The position numbers and the translations under genes were made by a program. DNA of 64,000 nt from Liriodendron chinense (Eukaryota > Streptophyta > Magnoliopsida > Magnoliales > Magnoliaceae), in contig ML058586.1 in the NCBI GenBank assembly GCA_003013855.2, positions 3,896,196 through 3,960,195 of the forward strand, read 5' to 3'. Positions within the stretch are counted from its first letter, which is position 1, and every line of letters starts with the position of its first letter. The notes under the pieces were generated by a model. The model saw only the letters and a list, made by a program, of their open reading frames with translations, did no database searches and was not told where the DNA came from. Positions 33,674 through 44,544 of this stretch are shown piece after piece.

Positions 33674-34206
33674 GGACGCAGATTTCCGGCAAAGGCTTTT
33701 GTAGGAAGTTCCTATACTTGGATGCTAGGTGGGGCCCACTGTGATATTTGTGTGAAATTTATTTTGTCCATCAATTTTCGGATCTCATTTAAGGGCATGT
33801 GACAAAAAATGAGGTGAATCCAAAACTCAAGTTGGGCATACGAGAGGAAACAATGGGAATTTAATGACCACCATTGAAACATTCGAATGGCCACAAAAGT
33901 TTTGTAGCAGGCTAATTTCTTTTTTATTTCACTTCATCCTAACGGGAATGACATTATAAATGGTTTGGATGACGTATAAACATTAAGGTAGAGTTCAGGA
34001 AGGTTTCAATGGCAAAAAACTCTTTCCTCACTTTTCCCTTTTTTCTGGCCCACTTAACTCTTGGATTCGCTTCATTTTTGGTCGCATGCCCCCCTAAAAT
34101 AAGCTTCTAAAACAGATTAACAAAGTGGATTTCACACAAACATCACAGTAGACCCCACCTAGCATTCTAGCAAAGGAACTTCTTATGAAAGGCTTTCGCA
34201 GCGTCC
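33674..34206. mobile_element. Mutator-type MITE
   Basis: 533 bp with inverted ends (GGACGC...GGCAAAGGCTTTTGTAGGAA on the left; complement of the right end GGACGCTGCGAAAGCCTTTC) and further matching arms (GCTAGGTGGGGCCCACTGTGA versus TCACAGTAGACCCCACCTAGC, abbreviated). It is flanked by a perfect 9-bp direct repeat, ATTTTGGAT, at 33665-33673 and 34207-34215. Non-coding. The 9-bp duplication marks a Mutator-type origin. Confidence 0.8.
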
Positions 34207-34215
34207 ATTTTGGAT

Positions 34216-35426
34216 GGGAATAAATGGGTGGAGTTGGGAGTTAATGAAGGTAAATAGTATTTAGGGTATACTGGAATAAAAGTAAATGCATATAAATGAA
34301 ATGAAATGAAATGTGAATAAATGTACAAGTAAATGAGATGCTCTCTATTGGAGAGGATTTGGAAGTAAACTGGGTGAAATGCCTTTTTGAGCTCCTTTGG
34401 AGAGTCACACATGTAAACAAAAGTGTTGTTATGCACATGCCCGTCGTGCACGTGTCACGCTAATGATACTCCCCAATCATCCGAATATAAGCTACATCAC
34501 TAAAATCATACTAAAAGAATGATCCAAATCATCCAAAGGATGACCATCTAAATGGACGATTAAAGCATGATGGTAAGTTGCTTATTTTAGTTATTTGTGG
34601 CCTATTGGAGGCTCGAAATTTCATTATTTTTTTTCTTCTTCAGTAAAGTATGTATTTCAATGGGCTTATTATAATTATTCTATTAATATTGCATACTCAC
34701 ACTAAGTTGGGATATTAAAATTGATTTGAAATATCACATGTATTCCTATAATTATATTGAAAAATTCAAATGCAATCCAACTTCTCCCATTTGCTCACAT
34801 CCAAGCATAATATTTTGATTTCAGATGCATTTCATTTATTACATCCAAGCACAATGGTGTAAAGCCATTTACTCCCCATTCATTTACCTCCAAATCTATT
34901 TTTCATTTTGTTTCGTTCAACTTTTATCATTGCTTATTTTCTCATTTTTCAGTGAGCTTCAATTGGAAAAAAAAACTGAGTGACTCCCGGTTCTTGATCG
35001 ATAGTGGGGCCTGAGATGGGGAAGCTTAGCCTAAGTTGTCTTGTCATGCAGGTTGACCGTACAAACTCTGAATGCACGCCTATGAGCCGAAAGATTCTTC
35101 CAAGGAGCATTGAAACTTCTACATTCTATCTTACACGGACGCAATGTGATGTGTGCTGCCCGGCTAAAAGGGAAAAGAGATCCCATGACGTTGAGAGCTC
35201 TGTGGGTCCCACCGTTATATGTGTCTGACATCCACTTCATCAATCAGATGCACCCTTCCATGGCGTGCCGTGCCTCTAAAAATCAAGCCAATCCATAACT
35301 TGGGTGAGTCACATAACAGATAACAGTCATGAGTGGATGCCCACCCTTTGAAACTTCCCTAATTATTTACAGCGCCCCACCAAGATGAGGTTAAGACATC
35401 TAGCTCATCCGTTGTGTGTGTCCCAC
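34216..35426. other. Intergenic, nothing recognised
   Basis: AT-rich, with short repeats of AAATGAAATG (about 34300). No gene or bounded element was found. Confidence 0.45.
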
Positions 35427-35572
35427 TTGGATGAGGATTCACACCAAATTTCAAGCTATTCTAAAACTTGGGTGGCTCTAACTTGGGTGACGATTCACAC
35501 CAAATTTGAGGCCATTCTAAAACTCAGGAGGCTCCCACTTGGATGAGGATCAATACCAAATTTCAGGCCACC
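35427..35572. repeat. Three imperfect tandem units of about 50-60 bp
   Basis: Three direct units read (A)CTTGG(A/G)TGA(G/C)GAT-CACACC-AAATTT-AGGC, starting near 35427, 35475 and 35537, each followed by ATTCTAAAACT..GG. Non-coding. Confidence 0.7.
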
Positions 35573-35645
35573 AGGGAGCGAGTGCCCATGTGGTGTGAGT
35601 GTGTGTGTGGGGGTGCATAAAAAAAAAGCGCTTTGCCAAGGTGAA

Positions 35646-35766
35646 TCTCTCTCTGTCTCTCTCTCTATATATATGTGTGTGTGTGTTCTCTCGTGAGAAT
35701 CAACTCCAAGGAGAAATTTCTCTCTCTCTCTCTCTTTCTCTCTCTCTATATATATGTGTGTGTGTA
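35646..35766. repeat. Duplicated compound microsatellite (CT)n-(TA)n-(GT)n
   Basis: The block CTCTCTCTATATATATGTGTGTGT occurs twice (about 35658-35684 and 35738-35765), separated by a short unique stretch. An expanded local duplication; non-coding. Confidence 0.85.
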
Positions 35767-36504
35767 TCATGATTCATCCATCAGGATCATTGCTTTATTT
35801 TCACCTCGAAAGCTAAAAATCATGATTATCAAACACTTAGGTGGGCCACGTTATAGAAAATAGTTGGAATCAGACACCCAAAATTAGTTTAATGTAGGGT
35901 CTACAATGGTGACTGTATGCCATCCATCTATTTGTCTCATGGTGCCTCACGAGGATGAAAGAATTACCTAAAAAAATCACAGCATTCCAAAACTTACGCG
36001 TGCCATACTGCTTAAATTTAGAGGTTTTTGGCTTAATTTAATGGCAAATGCGAACCGGAGTGTTGAATCAGCATGATTTTTGGTATCTAAGGTGAAAACA
36101 AGGGTTGTTTTAGCTGATGGATGGTGCAGAGTTCATGAAATTTTTGTTAGAAAATGTACGGTGAGGTATACAAGCATTTACCCAGAACAAATATTCCTTT
36201 CTAAGAAGATTAAAATCCTTGTAGATAGGTTGTAAATAGGGAATGCATCTCATTTGCCTCATCAAGAAATATTATGCACCTGCTTGGGAAGCAATGATGC
36301 AAAGGCGGTGTTTGTGTTTGCCTTTGCTTTCCTCTCTATAAGAGAGTGCCATCTTAAAAAACAAAAAGCTGAATGGTTGAAAAATGTAAGTTTTCCTTTG
36401 ATGTGGCATTTTAAGCTATAATTGGTGAGAGAAAAATGTACCCCTTTTCACATTGCAACCAAGACAATTGCTGAAAGGGATTGTGTCCTGCGCCTCATGG
36501 ATGG

Positions 36505-36925
36505 AATTAGTCTAGGCAGGGGATCTATGGGGCCCAGTGATATATGGGTTTTATCCACTCAATTCATCCAATTTTTTCTTATGGTATTAACAAAAAATAA
36601 AATAAAAAAGGAGGCGTACCATTAAAAACTTCTTAGGTGCCATAGGAGCTTTGGGTCAAGCTAGTATTTGTGTTTTCCTTTATCTAAGTCTTTATGACCT
36701 TGTGAACATGTTGGATGAAAATAAACATTATAGTGGGCCCTAACGATGGGCATCATTATCACCGTTGCTTCCTATGGTGTGGTCCACTTAATTCTTGAAT
36801 CTGCCTCATTTTTGGGCTAATTGATTTGAAAAAATGAATTAAAGGTGTGGACAAAATATATTCATCATGGTAGGTTCCACGTAGCATCGGCTGATTTCCA
36901 TTCAGACAGGGCAAGATGTAATACG
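36505..36925. mobile_element. Foldback MITE (approximate ends)
   Basis: Left arm GATGGAATTAGTC...GGGGCCCAGTGATATATGGG and right arm complement GAATGGAAATCAGCC...GGAACCTACCATGATG are diverged inverted copies. The interior carries the superfamily words GTGGTCCACTTAATTCTTGAATC and TTAGGTGCCATAGGAGCTTT, abbreviated. No target duplication was confirmed. Confidence 0.5.
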
Positions 36926-37194
36926 ATTCCAACAATTGCAAATGTAAATGAAAAGCATTTTTTTAAAGACTTTTCATTAACAAAATAAACCAGTGCAAAG
37001 CTTTCACTCTCCATAGTGTTGGTATCAGTTTACCTCTCACTTATGTCACATTTTTTTTTTCTTTTCCTTGCATTTTCTTCATTTACCTTTAATTCAAATC
37101 TTTGATTCAAATGGCCCTAAAATACTAGACATGCGTTTCATTTTTATACTTTTGGGTATGGCTTAAGAATCATGAATTAAGGACAATTTTGTCC

Positions 37195-37879
37195 TGACGC
37201 AGGGAGGACGTGGTAGGTTGATCACCGTCTCCCTAACCGATAGTTTCTCGAATCCACGAGAAGAAATAAAAGATAAAAGAAGAAATTAATTCTGAATAAT
37301 TATTTTTTGATAATTGAATGAATAGAAACGAAATTACAATACATATAAATAGGAAACTAAACCTTAGGTAAAATATCAGACTCCAACTCCAACTCAAACT
37401 CCTAGAAAACGCAACTTACTATAAATAGTAAACTTACTATTTATAGAAGTCGTTTAATTCTACTAGAACTTTTGGTTTTCGGCCAAAAATAGAAAGTTAT
37501 CAAACGGGTCCAATTATGTTGTTCTACTAAATATTCTAAGTCCTTTTCATATTGGGCACTAACTCTAAAACCCTACAGATCCAAAGTTATGGTCGAATTA
37601 AAACTTACTATAAATAGTAAAACTGAAAATAAACTAGCCTAATGACTGTCGATATGGTCGAATCTCGTGATTCCGGCATGGGCAACCCGGCGTACCGGGG
37701 TTGGTTGGATAAAGTAGCTCGAGCTACCCTAAAATGATATATTATATGTTCCGAAACTTATTCTGGATTGCGAGATACGACCGATTTATGGTCTTGATGA
37801 TTCAGATCACTTTCAACCCCGACCGGTCTTCTTTTGGTCCATTTGGGCCATGAAATAATTAGTGACCCGTTCTGCATCA
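37195..37879 (+). mobile_element. Solo LTR, family B copy 1
   Basis: 685 bp starting TGACGCAGG and ending CTGCATCA, so the ends TGACGC/GCATCA are near-inverted as in LTRs. Flanked by TGTCC (37190-37194) and CGTCC (37880-37884), one mismatch. It is homologous end to end with 48764-49432 (shared: ACTATAAATAGTAAACTTA, GGATTGCGAGATACGAC, GTCTTCTTTTGGTCCAT). No internal region or second LTR is present. Repeated CTATAAATAGTAAA words lie inside. Confidence 0.75.
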
Positions 37880-37884
37880 CGTCC

Positions 37885-39787
37885 TTTACTCATTGAAGAA
37901 AAATATTGTGAACTCTTATCTGGGGTTTGAGTCACTCCATGGCACATGTGAGAACGTTAGGCATTAATCTGGGCCATTCACATAGTTCCCCGTACAGTGG
38001 ATGGAAAGTAGCTTAGAATACATATTTATCGGACGATCACTTCTGTCTGATTAAAATAGTTAAGAGTCAACATTCAGAGTTAGAAAGTCAAGAAAACTGA
38101 TGGATGGGAGTGTCTGTACGTATGACTTTTCAAACACACACCACTAATGTTACGTATTAGAAGATGGACGGCTCTGATTGATTCCTCAACCTGCAATGCT
38201 GCAGAGAAGTCTCCTTTTACCATATAATGTTGATAGCTCTTTTTTATTTTTGTCCCCTACTAGAGATTTTTGGGGGGAGTCGCCATCTTAGGTGGGAGAT
38301 CATAAATCAACGGTCTGGATCATCAAATCATGGGTCCCACGTGTGTGAGTGGGGCCTCATCAAATTGCTAAGGCATACCAACTAAGCCTCATCACAAATT
38401 CCAGCATGGGAGATAGCTGCAGTGCCGAAGCCATCCACCAGGTGGGTCCAACCTTGAAGATATTCTCACCCGAAAATCAGGTTGGTACACTCAGCAGGTG
38501 GGCCATGATGTTAGAAACACGTGGGCAGGTTAGAAAACTTACATCCGATTTCTCTTCAGCTGTACATTTGTTAGTGGATCGACGTTATTCTTGGGTTAGG
38601 AAATCTACATCATCCCAAATCGCAATTTGGGGAAAGGCCAAACAGCCAAAAACATGAAAATAGGATGAGATGGATGGTGGAGTCTAGTCTAGTCTCTACA
38701 GCTAGCATTTTAAATAGAAGCATGTGCTTTGGGATGGCTGTCTTTTTCTTGTACGTAACATATACCTAAAGGCTGTAACCCAAGTAGTTGCTACATCTCT
38801 TTCCATTTCCCCCCTTATTTATGATGGGGAGATCTGGATCACCAAAACAGTGGGCCTTTGTGCTTGGGTTGGGCTGAGACTTGTCAAAGCCGGGCCAGAA
38901 AATAAACCTAAGCTTGATCCCGGCCGGGCCATGATGGGCCAACAGAAACAGCCCCGAGCCCGAGACCGAGTCTGTCCACCCACTTTATACAAGATGTGGT
39001 CTGTTCAACAAGTGTGCCCCACCGTGCATGGCATGTTAAAAAAATGTCCTTGAAATCCTAAGTGGGCCAGGCAGGCATTGGTTCACGTAGACAGCTCTTG
39101 ACGTAGCTAAGCCTGGTCCAATTAATACACGGGCTTAAAATATAAGCCTGGTGAGCCCATTGGCCTAATATTTCAGTTCAAGCCCACCCCGGAAGATTAT
39201 CAGGCTAGTCCATTGACATCCCTACTTGTCGTGGAGGGTCCAACCAGAGCTAGAGCTAGAGCCAGAGACAGAGCACATAAGGGTCAGTTATCCCAGGCTT
39301 GATCCTGGGCTGATTGAAGTTGAACCGTACAATTATGGGCCTGATGGGCTCATTTATTAGGCCCGAGCCTGGCTGATTAATTACTGGCCTTGAATTTTCA
39401 GACCTGAGCCTGGCCCATTAATAAACTTTCCGGAATTTTCGGGCCCGATCGTGGCCCATGGGCTCATGTTCAAGACGAAAACCTGTCTCCTGTTGAAGGG
39501 CCAAATGTGGAATGGGCTTTCCCGGCCCACCTAGAGCGTATTCAAGGAGCATGAAAGGTTGGGTGTATATCCTTGCAACTTCCCATACGGATTGCAAGAT
39601 TGCATGATTGTGTATATCTGCACGTATGGCCCACCAAGTGAATGGACACGTCTAGTTTCTGGCCCAGGGGCATCCAAATGGTGGGCCCACCAGTTGAGGA
39701 GCTTGGAATACTTCCACGTAAGCACATGTGAATGCGAGTACTACTTAGCTTTGCTGGTCTCCTTTAATTTTCTTGTATCCTTTGATC

Positions 39788-39790
<3 letters not shown>
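37885..39790. other. Intergenic with low-complexity GGGCC/GAGCC tracts
   Basis: From 38860 to 39480 runs a GGGCC-, GAGCCTGG- and GGGCTGA-rich tract similar in style to the arms of the hAT MITEs, probably one or more decayed copies. Predicted ORFs here (for example 38349-38657) resemble no protein. Confidence 0.4.

Positions 39791-39791
<1 letters not shown>

Positions 39792-39864
<73 letters not shown>
39792..39864. repeat. (TA)n microsatellite, about 36 units
   Basis: About 73 bp of uninterrupted TA repeats, able to extrude as a hairpin. The length is likely to vary between individuals and assemblies. Confidence 0.95.
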
Positions 39865-39867
<3 letters not shown>

Positions 39868-40044
39868 GCTTGCTTAGAAGTAATAAAGATATGGGATTTT
39901 TACTGCAAAATTCCTAAGTAATCCACATTTTACCAAATAATGCCTCCACCATTGGAAATTACATAGGAGTGCTTTTTGTGGGATGCAATTACAAAAGTAT
40001 CTTTACTTTTTTTTTTTTTTGGTTTTAAAAAGTAGTGAAACTCA

Positions 40045-40260
40045 AACTTGTAGAGGTGTACCGAGACGAGCTGAACCGAGCTTTAACTAGTTCAGCTTGG
40101 TTCGGTCAGTGGGCAACCTGGGCTTGAGCTTGGCTCGGCTTGGTCCTTGAGCCTAGGTGGTGGGCTTGGTTTGGTTTGGATGAGCTTTCGAGCATGTTCG
40201 AGCCTATTCGAACTTCAAGTTTTCGAGTCTGAATTCGAGCTGAGCAGTTGGGCGTTAAGT
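40045..40260. mobile_element. hAT MITE fragment
   Basis: Starts TAGAGGTGTACCGAG and continues with GAGCTGAACCGAGC and GGCTTGAGCTTGGCTCGGC, the same low-complexity style as the hAT element at 417-1192. No right inverted end or 8-bp duplication was found, so it is probably truncated. Confidence 0.45.
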
Positions 40261-41025
40261 AAAGCCGCAGAGATGAGGGAGAGCTGGAGAGGGAGGAGGT
40301 GAGGCTGATGGCCGGAGGAAGTAGCTAGTCAGGCTGAGGCCACCGGGCGAGGTCAATTTGGCTGGGGGGAAGGGAGTTTTATTTTTGAGATTTTCAAAGG
40401 TGGGCGGGCAAATAGGAAAGGGCGTTGGAAGAAAACGAACTAGGACGAACTTGGAAAAAAATATATTTTTTTTTATTGTGGACGGGGATTTCCATCATGG
40501 ATGGGGATTACCTTGGAAATCTCCCAGACAGGAAGATCTTGTCGTTTTGAGCTGCCTTGTCATCAGATCAATGGTTTATACATGCACTGGGGTGCAAGAT
40601 CAGGTAGGGCCACCCCCTATGAAGAAAGAATAAATTATATAAAAAGACTTGCCGCCACTCCACATTTGGACCAATCGTCCGCTACACCTAAAACACCCGA
40701 GCTTTGTGGAGCCCAACAGTTGTATGTGTAAAATCCACTCCGTTTATCATGTTCTATCACTGATTCTAAGCCATTAGGATAAAAATCAGCCAGATCCACC
40801 CACCATCATAATGTTAGAAAACTGTTTGAAAACAGAATTACACACACTCTATTTTCGAAGCTCTTTTGCTGACGCCCCTGTTATCCATTCACAGATGGCT
40901 CTAAAATTGAGAGGATAGAATTGTTTTATCTGAGAGATATTTCAGTCATGGTGCATTCATGAAGGTTCCGAATAAACCACGGTTCACCTGGCCATCTATG
41001 TGGGAGCTTGAATTTCCTGAACCCA
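40261..41025. other. Intergenic, MITE arm at its right half
   Basis: 40640-40760 has the left arm of a foldback element (CGAGCTTTGTGGAGCCCAAC, AAAATCCACTCCGTTTATC) without a matching right arm. 40261-40640 shows nothing recognisable. Confidence 0.4.
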
Positions 41026-41438
41026 ATTACCCAAAGCTCTATGGGGCCCACCACGATTTCTGTGTTATATCCTCTCCGTCCATCAGTTGCTCCAGCTCGT
41101 GTTGGGATGGAAGCACAAAAATTAAGTCGATTAGAAACTCAACCGGGCCACACCTTAAGAATAAGGGGGATTGAATGCCCACCACTGAAATTAAACCTTC
41201 TGATCAATCCTGGTGGGAATCACCTTATGACCGGATTGAATGCATGGAAAGGTCATGGTGAGCACAGGAAGGTTTCAAAGGTGGCCCCCTGTCTTCCTGT
41301 TGTCCCTGTGTTGTGGCCCATTTAAGTTTTGGATCAGCTTGATCTTTGTGACTAACGTCTCAACATCAGCTGGCAGAATGGATGGAAAGGAGTGGATGTA
41401 TTATGGGGTCTTGGATTGACCTCGGAGCTTTGGGTAAT
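41026..41438. mobile_element. Foldback MITE
   Basis: 413 bp with inverted ends ATTACCCAAAGCTC (41026-41039) and GAGCTTTGGGTAAT (41425-41438), followed inward by GGGGCCCACCACGAT and its diverged counterpart. The interior has the usual CACCTTATGACCGG and AAGGTTTCAAAGGTGG words. No clear target duplication was seen. Confidence 0.65.
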
Positions 41439-41550
41439 AGTCAACAAGTCAAAGAGAACACGGGAGGGAAGGGAGGGGCATGCAGTGACTGAGACATGGA
41501 CCGTCCTTAAGTGGGGTTCTCATTAGATCAAAATCAGACCCATATGGACC

Positions 41551-42138
41551 TAGGGTTCTCAATGGGTCGGATCTGGATCAGATCCAGTTGGATCCGGCTC
41601 CAAGTCCATATATCTGTAGACAGATTCAGATCCAACTCAGATCCAAAAGGCGATATCCATATCCGGTCCATTTATAAATTGTTAGATCCATTTGTGATCC
41701 AAAATCCATATAACCACTGGATCCAGGTCGGATCTAGGTCCTAATCCACCCCATTACAAATCTAAAAAAATATATAGTATGATATATTTAATTTAGTAAG
41801 AAAATGATGCAAATTCCACTATTTACTATGGTACGGTGGACCTAAGAGTGGCATGTCTCAAATTTGAGACATGGCCTAAAATAATCTGTAAAACATATGG
41901 CCATCATGAATATAATATATACAGTAAGGTGACAATTGGCCGGATCTTAATTGGATTCGGATCGAGCTCAGATATGTTCCTGTGAATCCAAATCCGGTCC
42001 ATTTAAGTAATTGGACCTATTTTAAGATCCAAATCCTATCCATTTAATTAATTGGATCTATTTCAAGAGCCAAATCCGCATTATACAAATTCGGAGAGAA
42101 TCGGATCTTGGATCTGACCCACTCTATTGAGAACCCTA
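41551..42138. mobile_element. hAT-type MITE
   Basis: 588 bp with inverted ends TAGGGTTCTCAATGGGTC on the left and GACCCACTCTATTGAGAACCCTA on the right (abbreviated), flanked by a perfect 8-bp direct repeat TATGGACC (41543-41550 and 42139-42146). TAGGG ends and an 8-bp duplication identify the hAT superfamily. The arms are low-complexity GGATC/GATCCA tracts that pair with each other. Non-coding. Confidence 0.88.
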
Positions 42139-42146
42139 TATGGACC

Positions 42147-43590
42147 TTATTCTCCAAATGGGCGGCCAAGATGAAGATGAATTCAGTGAGGGAAACTAAT
42201 TGCTAAGATCATCCGCGTAAATGATTTTTTTCTGCCAAGGTCCGTGCACATACAGGACCTAGAAGATTGACGGATGGGATTCACCTAGAGACCTACCATG
42301 TGTTAGGCATTCTGTCACAAGTATCCTTGCCAATCTAGCAGGACGGATTGGTGGCTGTGGCGGCGAATCCCAACCACCCACTACATGGGCCCGATTAATG
42401 GATCGGACCCATATCCAACAGGGCTCGGATCAGGTACTACCCTCACCAGGACGCATGGCTGACGGGTACGTGGCGCATCGTCATATTCCAACGCAGCGGC
42501 CTCACGCCTCGAGTACGATGCAAAGCTGTCAGACTGTAACATCCCACTAATACCCAAGTGCAGGGCCTGCTGCATCGGCCAATGGCGACACGCAATATAC
42601 CGTCTATCTCCTCGTGCGTCTATCTCCTCGTGCGTCCTGGAGGTTTATTTTTATCTGTTGAATGTTTTTTTGTTTTGGTCAGTCACGCAACCCACCCACC
42701 CAGTGGTTCGATGTGATTTTCAACTGTGGCTTGTCGACGTATAGGATCAACTAGATGGACGGTCTGGATGTACCGTCCCACTTGCCACATGTCATATATT
42801 TGTCCCTCTCCTAATCTAGCAATGATCGGACGGTAAAACCTCCTCATGATCAATTGTGGTCGATTCTAGCCGTTCCTACTCCAATTTAACAATTGTGTGC
42901 GGTTAATGAATCTCGGCTGTCCATCTTTTGGGCTGCTAATGATAGGGGGAAAAGAAAAGAAAGTACCAAACATGCAATTCTTGCCCAGGATCCAGCTGCT
43001 GGTCAAATATTCAAAGGGGAAATTTCCACCAAGGACGGTAGAGCCATATGGTTGAGACTGCATCATTTTGGGCTCTTTGAAAGGTTTCAAGGTGATGGTC
43101 ATTATTACCACTTTTTCCTATTGTGTGGTCCACTTGAGACTTGGATGTGAGTCATTTCTTGTGCTGGTACTGTAAAATGATCCGGTAAAATGGATGGTCG
43201 GCGTGGATAAAACCCATACATCACGGTGGGAGCCATAGAGCCACTGAAGTCTTGGATAAAATAGATATTTGATGTTTCTTCATCCTCTATGTATTAACGG
43301 CTTCGATGCAATATAAACATCACGTGACCTCAGATTTCAACGGTGGAGGTTTCTGGTCACACGTTTGCCTACAGTGAAGCCTACTTGAGTTTTGGTCGGG
43401 ATATAATTTTCGGCCTTCCCTCCTAAAATTGCGCTGACTTAGATGATGGACGGGTTGGATGCACATATACATTATCATGGGCCTCACTTAGATTTATGTT
43501 GCCTCGCTGGAAGGAGATGACAGGTGTCGCTATTACATGGAGAATCTTCCCTGTGTTGCATTTTACCTATGTTGACAACAAGAAAGGAGC
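42147..43590. other. Intergenic with foldback fragments
   Basis: A 17-bp tandem duplication (CTATCTCCTCGTGCGTC) occurs near 42604-42637. 42890-43270 carries foldback-superfamily words (GTGTGGTCCACTTGAGACTTGG; CATACATCACGGTGGGAGCC, abbreviated). Nothing coding was recognised. Confidence 0.4.
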
Positions 43591-43599
43591 CCGATGAGT

Positions 43600-44512
43600 G
43601 GGAGCAGATATGGTGCCGCCCTCACCCAGGACGGTGCGATCCTCTCCTTGGGATCCACCATGTGTTAGAGTTGGTGTCTTAGAAAATGATAGACGTCTTT
43701 GTTCACTAGTCATGTGAATGTAATTTTGCGGATCTCTAACTATTGATGTTGGTGATCATATGAATTTTAGATTGGACATGTGATATGTCTTAGACAAATT
43801 TAGGATTGTTCTTATTTAGTGGGTTTGTTGATAAGTGATTTCTTTGATAATCTTTAGAAACTTGAGATTGAACATGACAGTCAATGACTTAGAAGAGCTG
43901 TGGTCTATGGATCTCATTACTCTATTAGACCATGACTATCACATGTGCGTGTACATACATGTGGACATCAATTTATGAGATGTACGATCATCTTGTGTTA
44001 GGAAATTGACTTGGGTAAGGACGGATAGTCTCAACCATCGAAAGACTTGGTGTTGGTTTATGTCTTACCCTTTTCTTGCACAAGAGTGTCAGTGTGTCTT
44101 GAATAAAAGATTCAGGTTTGGACCTTTGGTCACTCACATTAGTTGATCGAGATCAAGTCAACAGTTTGGAAGCCTATTAGCTTGTACTGTAATCGTAAGA
44201 TCAAGACTTGATAATGCATGAAAGATAATTTTATCCTTGAACTTAAGGATGTGTAAGGGTCACGATCTTGATTGATCGACTTTGGCTCTTCCTGCGGGGT
44301 CTATAAATGAGCTAATAAAGTGGATGTAGTTTGGTACTTTCATCAAGAGCCATCGATTATTACATAGGCTAACAAGGGATCCACTAGTTTGCTTAGAAAC
44401 ATATTTATGACTTTGATTTGGACAGGTTAGAAACTCATCAAGTGATTTTTCTACTGGGCCAGCACTTTGAATGTTTTAATTTGTTTTTTTTTAAGGTTTT
44501 TAACTGTCAAAG

Positions 44513-44544
<32 letters not shown>

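Noticed and set aside
35031..35298. Overlapping ORFs on both strands
   Set aside because: Short, no family resemblance, no splice or promoter context.
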